A DNA stretch of 64,000 nucleotides from Luteolibacter flavescens (GCF_025950085.1 NZ_JAPDDS010000004.1:372001-436000), one strand, 5' to 3'. Shown: positions 41,578 through 51,388, counted from the first letter of the stretch. The notes: generated by a model from the sequence alone, not told the origin. Translations and numbers: made by a program.

Positions 41578-43155
41578 TCAGGGATTCAGCAGCGGCTCGA
41601 GCAGTCCGTTGAAGTAGTCCTTCTGTAGCTGTGAAAGTGGCAGGGTCTGCACGGCCTTCTGTGCGGTCAGCGGCTGGATGTCGGCCAGGCTCGGGAAGAC
41701 CTCTCCGAAGGCGGCGGCCTGCTTCTGCGGGTCCTTGATCTGCTGCACCTGCTGCAGCGCGACGACGGGATCGTCAAAGGCGACCGTGCTGGCGATGGCA
41801 CCGCGTGCGCGGTCCTGCTCCTGGCCGGCGGGCAGCGTACCGGCCCAGCGGACCAGGTCGTTCGTGGCACCGCCCGCCTCGGTCCATCCGGACACGGTTG
41901 CGGGGATGGCGGCTAGGCGCGAGGAGGTGCCGGAGAGCTCGGCCAGCGCACCGGCAGCACCGGCGGGATCCTTGGAAGCCCAGGACTCGAAGAAGTCTGC
42001 GACCACGCGGGTGGCGGGATTTGCCTCGGTGCGGAGCTGGCTCCAGGCGGCGGCAGGATCGATGCTGACCCAGGCACCATACACGCTGGCGAGCGCGGCT
42101 TCCCCGCCCTGGATGGCGGTCAGGCTGCGCGCCCAGGCGAGCGCGGCGGCGGGGTCGTTCCGCACGAGCGCATTGCCGATCTCCGTGGCGGCGCGCTCGA
42201 AGTACTGGAGATTCGGGTCCGGCAGCGAGCGCAGTGCCTGCTCGGCCTGGGCCGGGGTCATGTCTTCAAATTCGCCATCCATCGAGGGGCCCATCTGGCG
42301 GCGGTCCGCGAGCACCTTCTCGGTGAAGGCGGCCTGCATCTTCGCCACGGCGTCGCGGTAGATCTCGCCCGCACCGTGCGGGCTGGCCTCCGCCATGGCC
42401 GAGAGCACGGCGGCCAGCGCATAGGCGCGGTCGCCTTCGTGGGAAAGCGAGTTCGCCCAGGCGAGGGCGGCGGCGGAGTCATTCGCGCCGAGGTAGGTGC
42501 CGATCGCGAGCTGGGCGGCGAGGCGGTTCGGCGTGGACTGGATGCCCGCGGCGAGGCTCTTCGCGGACTCGATGTCCTTTGCCACGAGGTAGGGGATGAT
42601 GCCGGCGATGGCGCGGTCCTGCTCGATGCCTGCGAGGCGCTGCTGCGCCCAGTCGAGCGCCGTTTCGGGATCGATGCGTGCCACGTTGAGGATGGTGCGC
42701 TGGATGATGCTGGAGAGCGTGGGGGAAGTGATGGCCTGGTCGCCGAGACCGGGGATCACCTCCAGGAGGATGGGGCCGAGGATGGCCCAGCGGCGGCCGT
42801 TTTCATCGAGGACCTCGAGCTCATTGATGAAGGCGAGGAAGCCGCGCATGTCCGCCTGCATCCAGCTCCGGAGCAGGCCGGGCAGGATGTCGCGGATGAT
42901 TTCCTCGTTGCCCGAGTCGAGGGCTTCGCGGACGAGCTGTGCCCAGTCCGCCGGCGTCGCCGCGGCCACTGCCGCGGCGAACCGGGTGGCACCGTCATGA
43001 CCGTCCCACTTGCCCGCCACGGGGGCGGACACGGGTTCCTTCCTTTCGGAAATGGCTTCCGGCTTGGAAGGAAGGGCCAGCCACCAGGTGAGGGCCACGA
43101 GTCCTGCGAGGAGCAGGCCGAGGCGGACCCTGGTGGATTTCAGGAGAGCAGTCAT
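41578..43155 (-). CDS. Membrane-anchored alpha-repeat protein
   Basis: This is a 525-residue protein with an N-terminal anchor (VRLGLLLAGLVALTWWLAL, about 9-27) and a large helical periplasmic region. Repeats of 35-40 residues carry the pattern DP(A/E)xALxWA(R/Q/N)SL (for example DPAAALAWARSL, DPETALDWAQQRL, DSAAALAWANSL), like TPR-type scaffolds. It has no catalytic motif. It lies 56 bases after the amidase on the same strand and probably belongs to its operon. Two other proteins near 45.5-48.5 kb have the same kind of repeat. Confidence 0.8.
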   Translation of the reverse strand: MTALLKSTRVRLGLLLAGLVALTWWLALPSKPEAISERKEPVSAPVAGKWDGHDGATRFAAAVAAATPADWAQLVREALDSGNEEIIRDILPGLLRSWMQADMRGFLAFINELEVLDENGRRWAILGPILLEVIPGLGDQAITSPTLSSIIQRTILNVARIDPETALDWAQQRLAGIEQDRAIAGIIPYLVAKDIESAKSLAAGIQSTPNRLAAQLAIGTYLGANDSAAALAWANSLSHEGDRAYALAAVLSAMAEASPHGAGEIYRDAVAKMQAAFTEKVLADRRQMGPSMDGEFEDMTPAQAEQALRSLPDPNLQYFERAATEIGNALVRNDPAAALAWARSLTAIQGGEAALASVYGAWVSIDPAAAWSQLRTEANPATRVVADFFESWASKDPAGAAGALAELSGTSSRLAAIPATVSGWTEAGGATNDLVRWAGTLPAGQEQDRARGAIASTVAFDDPVVALQQVQQIKDPQKQAAAFGEVFPSLADIQPLTAQKAVQTLPLSQLQKDYFNGLLEPLLNP

Positions 43156-43211
43156 GACGGTGCTTGTGGGTTTGGATGGGTCGGGTTCGGGGCGGATCCG
43201 GGGTCAGCTCA

Positions 43212-45254
43212 TCAGAGCTTCTTCGGCACGCGGATTTCCAGCACCGTGGCGCTGGTGTTTCCTTCGCTGTCCTCGGCGAGGACGCTCAGCTCCGCGGTCT
43301 TCGATCCCGGGGTCAGGTAGGGGAGGATCTCCTCGACGGAGACCGAGCCCTTCCACTGGCGGCCCTTGATGGCGACTGGCACGGACTGGCCGTTCACCCA
43401 GGCGCGGATGGTGGCCACGTCGGCCTTCAGGCGGATGTTGCCGCCCACTTCCAGGCGCTTCACACCGGCGGTCTTCTTGGCCGTGGCGCGCTTCTTCACC
43501 ACCAGCAGCGGCGGGGAGTAGGGCGAGTTCGCGCGGACGTAGGAGTCCATGGTCAGCTCGAAGCTCTCGCCATCGAGCGGCGGCACCAGCGGGGAGACGA
43601 TGCGCTTCTGGCTGGCGCGCTCGTAGGCGGCGGCCAGGGCCAGCAGCTTGTCATCCTGCAGGAAGCGTCCGACGAACTGGATGGTGGTCGGCTCGACCGA
43701 TCCGGAGACCTCCACCGTGCCCATCGGGACGGTGACGGCCGGGAGGCTGAAGGAATTGATCAGCGCGCGGGTCAGGTTCGGCAGCGTGAGGCCCGATGCG
43801 GTCTTGTTCGAGACGGTCGGGAAGATCAGCGCGTCCACGCCGTTGTCGGCCAGGAAGAGCTCGTAGTCATGGATCATGTACTTCACCGCCTGGAAGTGCT
43901 CCACGGTATCCGGGTGGCCCGGGCCGAAGGTGGTCTTCTCCGCGATGGAGGTGCGGTACTGCTGCGGGAGCTGGGTGACGGGGCTGATGCGTGCCACCAC
44001 CTTGTCGTGGATCTGCTCCGGCGTGTCGCCCGGCAGCGTGACCATGCTGTCGAGGAAGGTCTTGAAGGCATAGGCGCGCGAGCCGGCCACCATGTTGCCG
44101 GTGAGGTCCGTGGTGACGGGCGAGTAGAGCTTGCGTGTCGGCGGGGTGAGCACGGTATCCGGCAGCGAGCGGCGGCGGCCGGTGAAGGTGATGTCCAGCT
44201 CCGGCGGGGCGGTCACTTCCACCACGGTGGCACCGGCGGCCTCGAGCGTCGCCTTCGCCTCGGCGAAGACCTGCTTGATCGCGCCGGCCACGCCGGTGTC
44301 GGAGGTGCCCACGGAATTCGTCAGGATGCCGAATTTCTTGCCCGCGAGCGAGGAAGTGGTGGCCTGGCTGGCGAAGTTCACCGGGCGTGGACGGCCTTCA
44401 TCGACCGTCACGCTGGACCAGACGTTCGCCGGGTCTTCCTTCGAGGCGGCTTCCATCACGTGGGCATTGTCCACGGCGTAGCGGGTCATGGGGCCGACCA
44501 CGTCGCGATCCCATGCGAGCGGTGCGAGGCCGCGCACGGAGATGAGGGACTGGCTGGTCTTGTAGCCCACGATGCCCGCGCGCTCGGAGGGGCTGCGGAC
44601 GGAGCCGCCGGTCTCGCCGCCGAGGGCGAAGAAGGTGAGATTCGCGCCCACGGAGGAGCCGGAGCCGCCGCTCGATCCGCCGGTGGCGAACTCGCGGTTG
44701 TAGGCATTCCGCGCCAGGCCGAAGGTCTGGGAATTCGTCGAGCCGGTCGAGGACTGGAAGGTGTCCAGGTTGTTGTGGCCGAGGAAGACAGCACCCTTTT
44801 CCTGCAGCGCCTCGATGACGTGGCTGGTGTAGGGAGCGGTGAAGTCCGCCCAGACGGAGATGCCGTCCGTGGTGGCCATGCCCTTGAAGTTGTAGTTGCC
44901 CTTCGCGGTGAATGGCACGCCGTGGAGGGGACCGAGATCCACACCCTGGCGGCGCAGCTTGTCCGCGCGTGCCGCCTCGGCGATCACGTCCGGATTCAGC
45001 GCGGGCACGGTATTCAGGCCGATGGGGCCGGTCGTCTTGTCGTAGGCCGCGATGCGGTTCAGGTAGAGCAGGGTGAGCTCCACGCTGGAGAGTTCACCGA
45101 GGCGCATGGCCTCCTGGACGTCGTCGAGCGTGGCGGTCTCCAGGTCGAAGGTCTTGATGACCGGCACGGTGGACTCCGCCGCTCCGGCGATCCCGTAGGT
45201 GATGCCGGCGAAGCAGATGGACAGTATGAGCGAGGTGGTAGGTCGGGTCTTCAT
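43212..45254 (-). CDS. Exported amidase-signature family enzyme
   Basis: This is a 680-residue hydrolase with a signal peptide (MKTRPTTSLILSICFAGITYGIAGA). Residues 35-530 hold the amidase-signature fold with the Ser-cisSer-Lys triad K118 (GVPFTAKGN), S184 (GGSSGGS) and S208 (GETGGSVRSP). A C-terminal beta-sandwich-like extension (about 560-680) is added. Family members hydrolyse amides or ureas. Export and the extra domain suggest an extracytoplasmic substrate, such as a peptide or peptidoglycan fragment. It is divergent from the sigma factor gene, with a perfect palindrome between. Confidence 0.9.
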   Translation of the reverse strand: MKTRPTTSLILSICFAGITYGIAGAAESTVPVIKTFDLETATLDDVQEAMRLGELSSVELTLLYLNRIAAYDKTTGPIGLNTVPALNPDVIAEAARADKLRRQGVDLGPLHGVPFTAKGNYNFKGMATTDGISVWADFTAPYTSHVIEALQEKGAVFLGHNNLDTFQSSTGSTNSQTFGLARNAYNREFATGGSSGGSGSSVGANLTFFALGGETGGSVRSPSERAGIVGYKTSQSLISVRGLAPLAWDRDVVGPMTRYAVDNAHVMEAASKEDPANVWSSVTVDEGRPRPVNFASQATTSSLAGKKFGILTNSVGTSDTGVAGAIKQVFAEAKATLEAAGATVVEVTAPPELDITFTGRRRSLPDTVLTPPTRKLYSPVTTDLTGNMVAGSRAYAFKTFLDSMVTLPGDTPEQIHDKVVARISPVTQLPQQYRTSIAEKTTFGPGHPDTVEHFQAVKYMIHDYELFLADNGVDALIFPTVSNKTASGLTLPNLTRALINSFSLPAVTVPMGTVEVSGSVEPTTIQFVGRFLQDDKLLALAAAYERASQKRIVSPLVPPLDGESFELTMDSYVRANSPYSPPLLVVKKRATAKKTAGVKRLEVGGNIRLKADVATIRAWVNGQSVPVAIKGRQWKGSVSVEEILPYLTPGSKTAELSVLAEDSEGNTSATVLEIRVPKKL

Positions 45255-45438
45255 GTACATGGTTGAGGAGCATTCCGTGAATGCATGCGGACCCACCGGT
45301 CGAAACCGCAAATGGCTCGGGGGGAAGCCGGGGAGTCAGCGCCCCGATAGCACCCGACATGCCAGCGGGACGGCTGTCCTATGATTTTCGTTAGGATGGG
45401 GGAGGACACGTAATGAAATAAATTCAGGACCGCCGATC

Positions 45439-45456
45439 TGACGACAGATGTCGTCA
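45439..45456. promoter_or_regulatory. Perfect 18-bp palindrome, operator candidate
   Basis: TGACGAC-AGAT-GTCGTCA has 7-base perfect arms. It lies 49 bases before the sigma factor start and 185 before the amidase start, inside the only divergent intergenic region of the cluster. It probably controls one or both genes. Confidence 0.65.
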
Positions 45457-45504
45457 CTTCAAACGCGCGCGATTTTCCTGTCACACTTCCGCCGCGTGCG
45501 GGGG

Positions 45505-47475
45505 ATGATGGATGACATGAGCGACCGCAATGATGCAGCCCTGCTGGAGGCGTGGTGTGCCGGAGCCTCCGAGGAGGCCTTCGCGGCGCTCGCACGTCGC
45601 TACGGCGGACTGCTGTATCATGCGGCGCTGCGGCGGACCGGACGCGATGACCTCGCGGGCGAGGCGGCCCAGAATGCGCTGCTCATCCTCGCGCGGAAGG
45701 CCCCGCGGCTGACGCACCTGCCCAGTCTCTCCGGATGGCTCCACCGCACCGCCTGCTATGAGGCGTCGAAGATCCTGCGCCGCGAGCAGCGGCACCATGC
45801 GCGTATGAAACACCTGATGCCGCCGGACGAGGAAGGCGAGTCCACGTGGAAGGAGATCGCCCCGCTGCTGGATGAAGCACTGGACGCGATGGGCGAGAAG
45901 GATCGCGAGGTGATATTCCTGAAATTTTTCGACGGCCTGAGCTTCGAGCAGATGGCGCGTCGCTTCGGCGGCGAGCCCGCGGCGTGGCGCCAGCGTGGAT
46001 CGCGCGCCATCGAGCGGCTGCGGACTTATCTGACAAGGCGCGGCGTGGCGGTGAGTGCCACCGTGCTGACCACCGGGCTGGGCACCTCGTTCACGCAGGC
46101 CGCCCCTGCGGCTTTCCTCGCATCGCTGCCATCATCCGCATCCGCAGCATCCGCCGCGCTCTCGTGGCAGACGCTCACCTTCCACTCCATCCATCTCATG
46201 AAAGTGAAACCTGCCGCGGCGCTCGCGGCCGTCCTGCTTCTCTCGCTGGTGCCGCTGGGCATGCAGGCGATGGCCATCTCCGAGGCACGCGACCGCATCG
46301 GATTGTTAGAGAGCGCGCATGCCACGTCACCCGTGGCACCGTCGCGGCAGATGGCGTCATCGTCATCACGCGCGGGCAGCGCGATGAATCTCGTCGCGCT
46401 CGCGGATGCACTGCTCGCCGCGGAGCAGGGGGACCTGGTGAAGCGCTTCACCACGGAGAGGAAGATCGAAGCGATGGGCGCGGATGAGCTTGAAGCGTTG
46501 CTGAGGGAGTCGGCGGGGCTCGAGCTGGGAGCGGACCAGCGGGTCGCGCTGGTGAAGGCATTGTTCCGCCAGTACTGCCGCGTCGCGGAGAAGTCGGGCC
46601 TGCCCGGTGAGCGGGTGATGGAGCTGGTGGTGCTGCTCGCGCCTGCCATGACCTCCGGCCAGGGAACGCTGTGGGATCTCGCGGGAGGAAACCTGGACCG
46701 CTGGGTGGAGGCGGATCCGGATGCGGCGGTGGCGTGGTATCGCCAGATGGCCAGGCCCGGCTCCTCGAATGACACCGGCGTGCTGGTCGCGCGGGCATTC
46801 GATGCGCTGGAGCGGCGCGATTCGGCGGAGGCGCTGGCCTTCTATCGCTCGCTGCCGGATGCGGAGAAGTTCTCGCTGATCGGCGGCGGTGGTGGCGCGG
46901 ACCGGCCGCAGGAGATGCTCGGCCTCGCCTCGGAGATCGCGGATGAGCGGCTGCGGTTGCTTTCCATGAATGCGATCTTCCACCGTGCCGACGGCCGCTC
47001 CCCGCAGGAGGTGCGCGGATGGCTGGCGGGGCTGGATCTGGACGGGAGCCGGGCGGAGGAGCTGCTGGCCATCGCTGCCTCCGGTCCGCGCGGCGAGGTG
47101 ACTGCGGAGGACGCCGCGCGACGGATCGAGTGGCTGCGCGAGTCCGCGGACGGACTGGATGTCCCGCACGCCACCGGCATGCTGCTCACGGGCCTGGCGA
47201 CCTCCCGTCCGGATGCCGCGGCGGCGATCCTGGATGCCGAGTGGGCGCGCCGGCCGGACGAGCGGATGCTGGCCACCTACATGACCCATGGAGTGAAGAG
47301 CGAGCTGCTGGTGCTGGATGCGATCCCGCGTGCCGCCCTCATCTCCGACCCAGAGCTGCGCGACTCGGCGCTGCGCACCATGCTGCTGACCTCGCGCAAG
47401 GAGGAGGATGCCCGTGAACTCGCACGCAGGGGCGGGCTGCCAGCAGAGGAGATCGACCGGCTTTTTTCACGCTGA
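45505..47475 (+). CDS. ECF sigma factor fused to a membrane-anchored repeat domain
   Basis: This is a 656-residue fusion. Residues 8-92 are sigma region 2 (LLEAWCAGASEEAFAALARR, LAGEAAQNALLILARKA) and about 114-175 region 4 (MGEKDREVIFLKFFDGLSF), so the N-terminus is a sigma factor of the ECF type. A span near 244-266 (VKPAAALAAVLLLSLVPLG) is followed by about 390 helical residues with repeat-like segments. The sigma part would stay at the membrane unless released or the protein acts as a sensor. Such C-terminal extensions are known in this phylum. An alternative start is 45517. Confidence 0.88.
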   Translation: MMDDMSDRNDAALLEAWCAGASEEAFAALARRYGGLLYHAALRRTGRDDLAGEAAQNALLILARKAPRLTHLPSLSGWLHRTACYEASKILRREQRHHARMKHLMPPDEEGESTWKEIAPLLDEALDAMGEKDREVIFLKFFDGLSFEQMARRFGGEPAAWRQRGSRAIERLRTYLTRRGVAVSATVLTTGLGTSFTQAAPAAFLASLPSSASAASAALSWQTLTFHSIHLMKVKPAAALAAVLLLSLVPLGMQAMAISEARDRIGLLESAHATSPVAPSRQMASSSSRAGSAMNLVALADALLAAEQGDLVKRFTTERKIEAMGADELEALLRESAGLELGADQRVALVKALFRQYCRVAEKSGLPGERVMELVVLLAPAMTSGQGTLWDLAGGNLDRWVEADPDAAVAWYRQMARPGSSNDTGVLVARAFDALERRDSAEALAFYRSLPDAEKFSLIGGGGGADRPQEMLGLASEIADERLRLLSMNAIFHRADGRSPQEVRGWLAGLDLDGSRAEELLAIAASGPRGEVTAEDAARRIEWLRESADGLDVPHATGMLLTGLATSRPDAAAAILDAEWARRPDERMLATYMTHGVKSELLVLDAIPRAALISDPELRDSALRTMLLTSRKEEDARELARRGGLPAEEIDRLFSR

Positions 47476-47487
47476 CTCCCACAGACT

Positions 47488-48456
47488 ATGAAAGCCACCT
47501 TGCCCCTCATCGGCATCATCATCGCCACGGCCCTCGTCACCGGCTGGTGGCAGCGGCGCGAGCTCGCGCGGCTGGAGAGCCGCGAGGCGGAACTGGCCGC
47601 GAAGTACGGCGTGCATCGTAGTTCAGGGGAAGCCTCCGCGTCCGGGGCCGCGCGTCGCGATGCACGGCCATCGCTGGATGCCGCCGGCTTCGTCGGGCTG
47701 ATCGCGCGGTCCGCTCGCGATGGCAGCCGCCCGGGCGCGCGGGACCGGGCCTCGCTGCGGGATCACATTTCCACGGCCTCCGGGCGCGAGCTCAGGGAGT
47801 GGGCGGTGGCGCTGCGCGACAGCGACGTGCCGGAGGATCTGAAGAAGGACGTGCTGGCCTCTCTCGCGCCTCGCCTCGCGGAGAGCGACCCGCGGCTGGC
47901 GGCGGAGCTAGTGCTGGCCGGGGACGATGGCCTGGCCTTCCGCTCCGTGATGCGGACGTGGCTGGCGGCGGATGCCCCGGCGGCGGCGGCGTGGCTGGCG
48001 GGGATCAAGGCCCCGGAATTCGCGCAACCCGGCGGCTTCGATTTCCCCGTACTGGCACTGGCGGCACAGGTGGCGGCGGACCCGGGGAATCCCGCGGTGC
48101 TGCTGGAGGCGGATGGCGCGATGTCCCGCTCCTCGCTGGAGGAGCTGTCATCGATCCTCGCGCCACCGGATTTCTCGGCCACGCTGCACCGCTTCTCCAC
48201 CGCCTCGGACCTGCCGGAAAATGTGCGTATGCACGTGATGGGCATCGCGCTCGCGAATCACCGCGACCCCGCCGAAGCGCGCCAGATGCTGCTGGATGCC
48301 ACGCTGGATCCGAATCACCTGGCGAGGGTGACGGCGGCGATGATGCGCGAGCAGGACCCGGCCTCGCGGGCGGCCACCATCGAGTGGGTGCGCGGCCTTC
48401 CGGAGTTTCCGTTGAAGGTGGACCTTCTGACCCTGGGCTCCTCATTGCAGGAATGA
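47488..48456 (+). CDS. Membrane-anchored helical protein
   Basis: This is a 322-residue protein with an N-terminal anchor (MKATLPLIGIIIATALVTGWW), a coiled, charged linker and a helical domain of repeats like the periplasmic part of the sigma fusion and of the protein at 41578 (for example DPRLAAELVLAGDDG, DPGNPAVLLEADG). It starts 12 bases after the sigma gene stop, so the two are probably co-transcribed, and it may interact with the sigma protein's periplasmic half. No enzyme motif is seen. Confidence 0.8.
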   Translation: MKATLPLIGIIIATALVTGWWQRRELARLESREAELAAKYGVHRSSGEASASGAARRDARPSLDAAGFVGLIARSARDGSRPGARDRASLRDHISTASGRELREWAVALRDSDVPEDLKKDVLASLAPRLAESDPRLAAELVLAGDDGLAFRSVMRTWLAADAPAAAAWLAGIKAPEFAQPGGFDFPVLALAAQVAADPGNPAVLLEADGAMSRSSLEELSSILAPPDFSATLHRFSTASDLPENVRMHVMGIALANHRDPAEARQMLLDATLDPNHLARVTAAMMREQDPASRAATIEWVRGLPEFPLKVDLLTLGSSLQE

Positions 48457-48634
48457 TGGCCACCCCGCAGGCATCGTCTTGTGCGTATGTCCGGAGATGT
48501 GGCTGCCGCGTGCGCGTGCGGCACGTAGTTGAGTGTGATGGCTTGCCCTGACGAGTGTGTAGGGCTTTTTGCATGGGATCGATGGGGGGCGAAGACGTTT
48601 GACCCCCGGGGGCCGGTCCTTCATACCCCCTGCC

Positions 48635-49849
48635 ATGTCTGCCTTCCGGGGATACTCCGTCGGATTGGTTGCCGTCATCGCGGTGGCCTCTTTGGCCTCC
48701 TTCGCGCTGAATACCTTCGTCAATCCATGGCGGGTCACGCCCATGCCCTGGTCGTCGGAGTCGCTCGAGCCCTACCGCGACATTTCCTCGCAGCTCCGCA
48801 CGGGGAAGGCGGGTATCGTGCGCGCGAACGAAGGCATCGGCGTGGGGCTCATCGGCTCCTCCCGCGTGGCGAATGGCCTGGACCCGGAGTATGCCGGCTG
48901 GCATCGCGAGGACGTGGTGAATCTCGGCTGCCTCGGCGGCTTCATCTACGAGAGCAGCGCGATGGCCCACTACCTGATGCAGGAGCGGGAGGTGGAGGTC
49001 ATCCTCTTCGGCGTGGACCCGGGCGATCTCAGCTCGAAGAAGGACACGCGGCCCATGGGGGACTTCCACGCCTCGCCGCTGGCCAGCAACGAGGAATTCT
49101 TCAACCGCGAGATCCGCTACCTCATCGGCGTGTCCACCTTCGAGGCCTCCGTGGAAACGCTGAAGCGCGCCTCGCTGGACGAGGTGTCGCAATACACGTC
49201 GAAGGGCCTGCGCGCGAATCCGAAGAGGCGCGGCCAGCGCGTGCAGATCGACTTCATCCGGGCACGCATCAAGAGTGAGGCCGCATTCGACGTGATGACA
49301 GGGGCGAATCCCGCGGTGAACCCGGACAAGGCGAAGGTGCTCGAGGACCTGATGCGCGAGGCCCGGCGGCGGGGCGTGAGGCTCGTCGCCTTCTACCACC
49401 CCTCCCACGCGCTGATGTATGCCCGCGCCGCGGACGTGGATGCGCCCGACGTGGTGTATGAAAACGAGCGCCGCGCGATGCTGGACCTCGCGCGGAAGGT
49501 GAATGCCGAGGATCTGGAAGGCCCGCCGGTGGAAGTGTGGGACTTCGCGGGCTTCCACCCGCTGAATTGCGACCCGCTGCCGCAGGACGCCGAGTCGGTG
49601 ATGCCGAGCTGGGGCGACCTGGAGCACTACTCGCTGGAAGTGGGGAATATCATCCAGTCCCGCATCATGGGCTGGCCGGTGCCGGTGCAGGGCGCGGAGA
49701 ACTACGGCCGGCGGCTCACCTCGGCGAGCATCGAGCCGTGGTTCCGGGACGTGCGCGAGGGCTACCGGGCGTATCTCACGGGAGCAGGTGCCGCGGACGT
49801 GGCGAAGAAGGAGGAGTGGATCGCGGAAGGGGTCGCCAAGGCGAAGTGA
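48635..49849 (+). CDS. AlgX/AlgJ-like membrane-anchored protein paired with MBOAT
   Basis: This is a 404-residue protein with one N-terminal span (YSVGLVAVIAVASLASFAL) and a soluble, mostly periplasmic part. A GSSRV stretch early in the soluble part (LIGSSRVANGLDPE) recalls the catalytic Ser block of SGNH-type acyl hydrolases/transferases, and FYHPSHALMY may hold the later Asp/His region. The stop lies six bases before the MBOAT gene, so the pair is translationally linked. The likely role is transfer of acetyl groups to a polysaccharide in the periplasm. Confidence 0.75.
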   Translation: MSAFRGYSVGLVAVIAVASLASFALNTFVNPWRVTPMPWSSESLEPYRDISSQLRTGKAGIVRANEGIGVGLIGSSRVANGLDPEYAGWHREDVVNLGCLGGFIYESSAMAHYLMQEREVEVILFGVDPGDLSSKKDTRPMGDFHASPLASNEEFFNREIRYLIGVSTFEASVETLKRASLDEVSQYTSKGLRANPKRRGQRVQIDFIRARIKSEAAFDVMTGANPAVNPDKAKVLEDLMREARRRGVRLVAFYHPSHALMYARAADVDAPDVVYENERRAMLDLARKVNAEDLEGPPVEVWDFAGFHPLNCDPLPQDAESVMPSWGDLEHYSLEVGNIIQSRIMGWPVPVQGAENYGRRLTSASIEPWFRDVREGYRAYLTGAGAADVAKKEEWIAEGVAKAK

Positions 49850-49855
49850 AGTGAC

Positions 49856-51373
49856 ATGCTATTCAATTCCTACTTCTTCCTCTTCGTCTTCATGCCGGTG
49901 GCCCTGCTGGGCTATCACCTGCTGAGGAAGGCACCCTTCCGCCTGTCGCTCGCCTGGCTCGTCCTGGTGTCGCTGTACTTCTACGGCATCTGGAATCCGG
50001 ACCCGGACGAGCCGTGGAGCCCGAAGTACCTCGCGATCATCCTGGGATCCTGCGGCTTCAATTATTTCCTCGGGCGCAGGTTGTCCGCGCTGAAATTCAC
50101 CGCGCCCGGCAAGCTGCTGCTGGCGGGCGGCATCACGGCGAACCTGCTGCTGCTCGGCTACTACAAGTATGCGGGCTTCCTCGCCGGGGTGAGCACGTCC
50201 CTGGTCGATTGGCCGGGCGACATCGGCACCATCATCCTGCCGCTGGCGATCTCCTTCTTCACCTTCCTCCAGATCGCGTACCTGGTGGATGCCTACCGCG
50301 GGGAGACGGAGGAGTACCACTTCACGGACTACCTGCTCTTCGTCACCTTCTTCCCGCACCTCATCGCGGGCCCGCTGATCCATCACCGGGAGATGATGCC
50401 GCAGTTCGAGCGGAACAAGGACCGCGGGCTCAGGTCGCGGGACTTCGCCATCGGCATGACCATGCTCGCGCTGGGCCTCTTCAAGAAGGTGGTGCTGGCC
50501 GACTACCTCGCGCGCACGGCCACGCCGATCTTCAATCTCGCGGCGGGCGAGGTCCGCGATCCGACGATGGCGGAGGCGTGGGCGGGCGCGATCACCTACA
50601 CGCTGCAGCTCTACTTCGACTTCTCCGGCTACTCGGACATGGCGCTCGGCACGGCGCGCATGTTCGGCATCCGCTTCCCGCTGAATTTCCACTCGCCGTA
50701 CAAGGCGGTCTCCATCGTGGACTTCTGGCGGCGCTGGCACATGACGCTGTCCCGCTTCCTGCGCGACTACCTCTATATCCCGCTCGGCGGGAACAGGAAG
50801 GGCCCGTCACGCCGCTACGTGAATCTCTTCCTGACCATGCTGCTCGGCGGCATCTGGCACGGCGCGGGGTGGACCTTCATCATCTGGGGCGCGCTGCACG
50901 GCGGCTACCTGTGCCTGAACCACGCGTGGGCCGGCCTGCGGAAGAAGATGGGCTGGCCCGCGCTGCCGAAGCCGCTGGCGATCGGCCTGACCTTCCTCGC
51001 GGTGGTCGTCGGCTGGGTCTTCTTCCGCGCGCACGACGTGGAGACGGCGCTGGAAATGCTGGGGGCCATGTTCGGCTTCCACGGCATCCAGGGCTGGCCG
51101 CCGGAGGCCGTGGTGGCGGTGAAGGCGAAGCGCGCGCTGGTGCCCATCGTCCTCGGCCTCATCGTCGTCTGGGCGCTGCCGAATACGCAGGAGTTCCTGC
51201 GCCGCTACCGGCCCGCGCTGGACATCGCGGAAGCGACCGGCACCACCACCGGCCCTCTCCGCTGGTGGCAGTGGCGGCCCACGTGGCAGTGGCTGCTTTT
51301 CACGCTCGCCGTGATCTACGCGGTGGGCCGCAGCTTCGACAATCTGAGCGAGTTCATCTACTTCCAGTTCTGA
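49856..51373 (+). CDS. MBOAT family O-acyltransferase (AlgI-like)
   Basis: This is a 505-residue polytopic membrane protein with about ten spans. The MBOAT core is seen in LPLAISFFTFLQIAYLVDAYRG, ADYLARTATPIFNLAAG, LQLYFDFSGYSDMALGTARMFGIRFPLNF and the catalytic His blocks GGIWHGAGWTFIIWGALHGGY. In the alginate system AlgI moves acetyl groups across the inner membrane for AlgX/AlgJ. Here it forms a two-gene unit with the upstream protein, and no polymerase or glycosyltransferase is adjacent. Confidence 0.95.
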   Translation: MLFNSYFFLFVFMPVALLGYHLLRKAPFRLSLAWLVLVSLYFYGIWNPDPDEPWSPKYLAIILGSCGFNYFLGRRLSALKFTAPGKLLLAGGITANLLLLGYYKYAGFLAGVSTSLVDWPGDIGTIILPLAISFFTFLQIAYLVDAYRGETEEYHFTDYLLFVTFFPHLIAGPLIHHREMMPQFERNKDRGLRSRDFAIGMTMLALGLFKKVVLADYLARTATPIFNLAAGEVRDPTMAEAWAGAITYTLQLYFDFSGYSDMALGTARMFGIRFPLNFHSPYKAVSIVDFWRRWHMTLSRFLRDYLYIPLGGNRKGPSRRYVNLFLTMLLGGIWHGAGWTFIIWGALHGGYLCLNHAWAGLRKKMGWPALPKPLAIGLTFLAVVVGWVFFRAHDVETALEMLGAMFGFHGIQGWPPEAVVAVKAKRALVPIVLGLIVVWALPNTQEFLRRYRPALDIAEATGTTTGPLRWWQWRPTWQWLLFTLAVIYAVGRSFDNLSEFIYFQF

Positions 51374-51388
51374 GGTGGGGAAAGCGAA

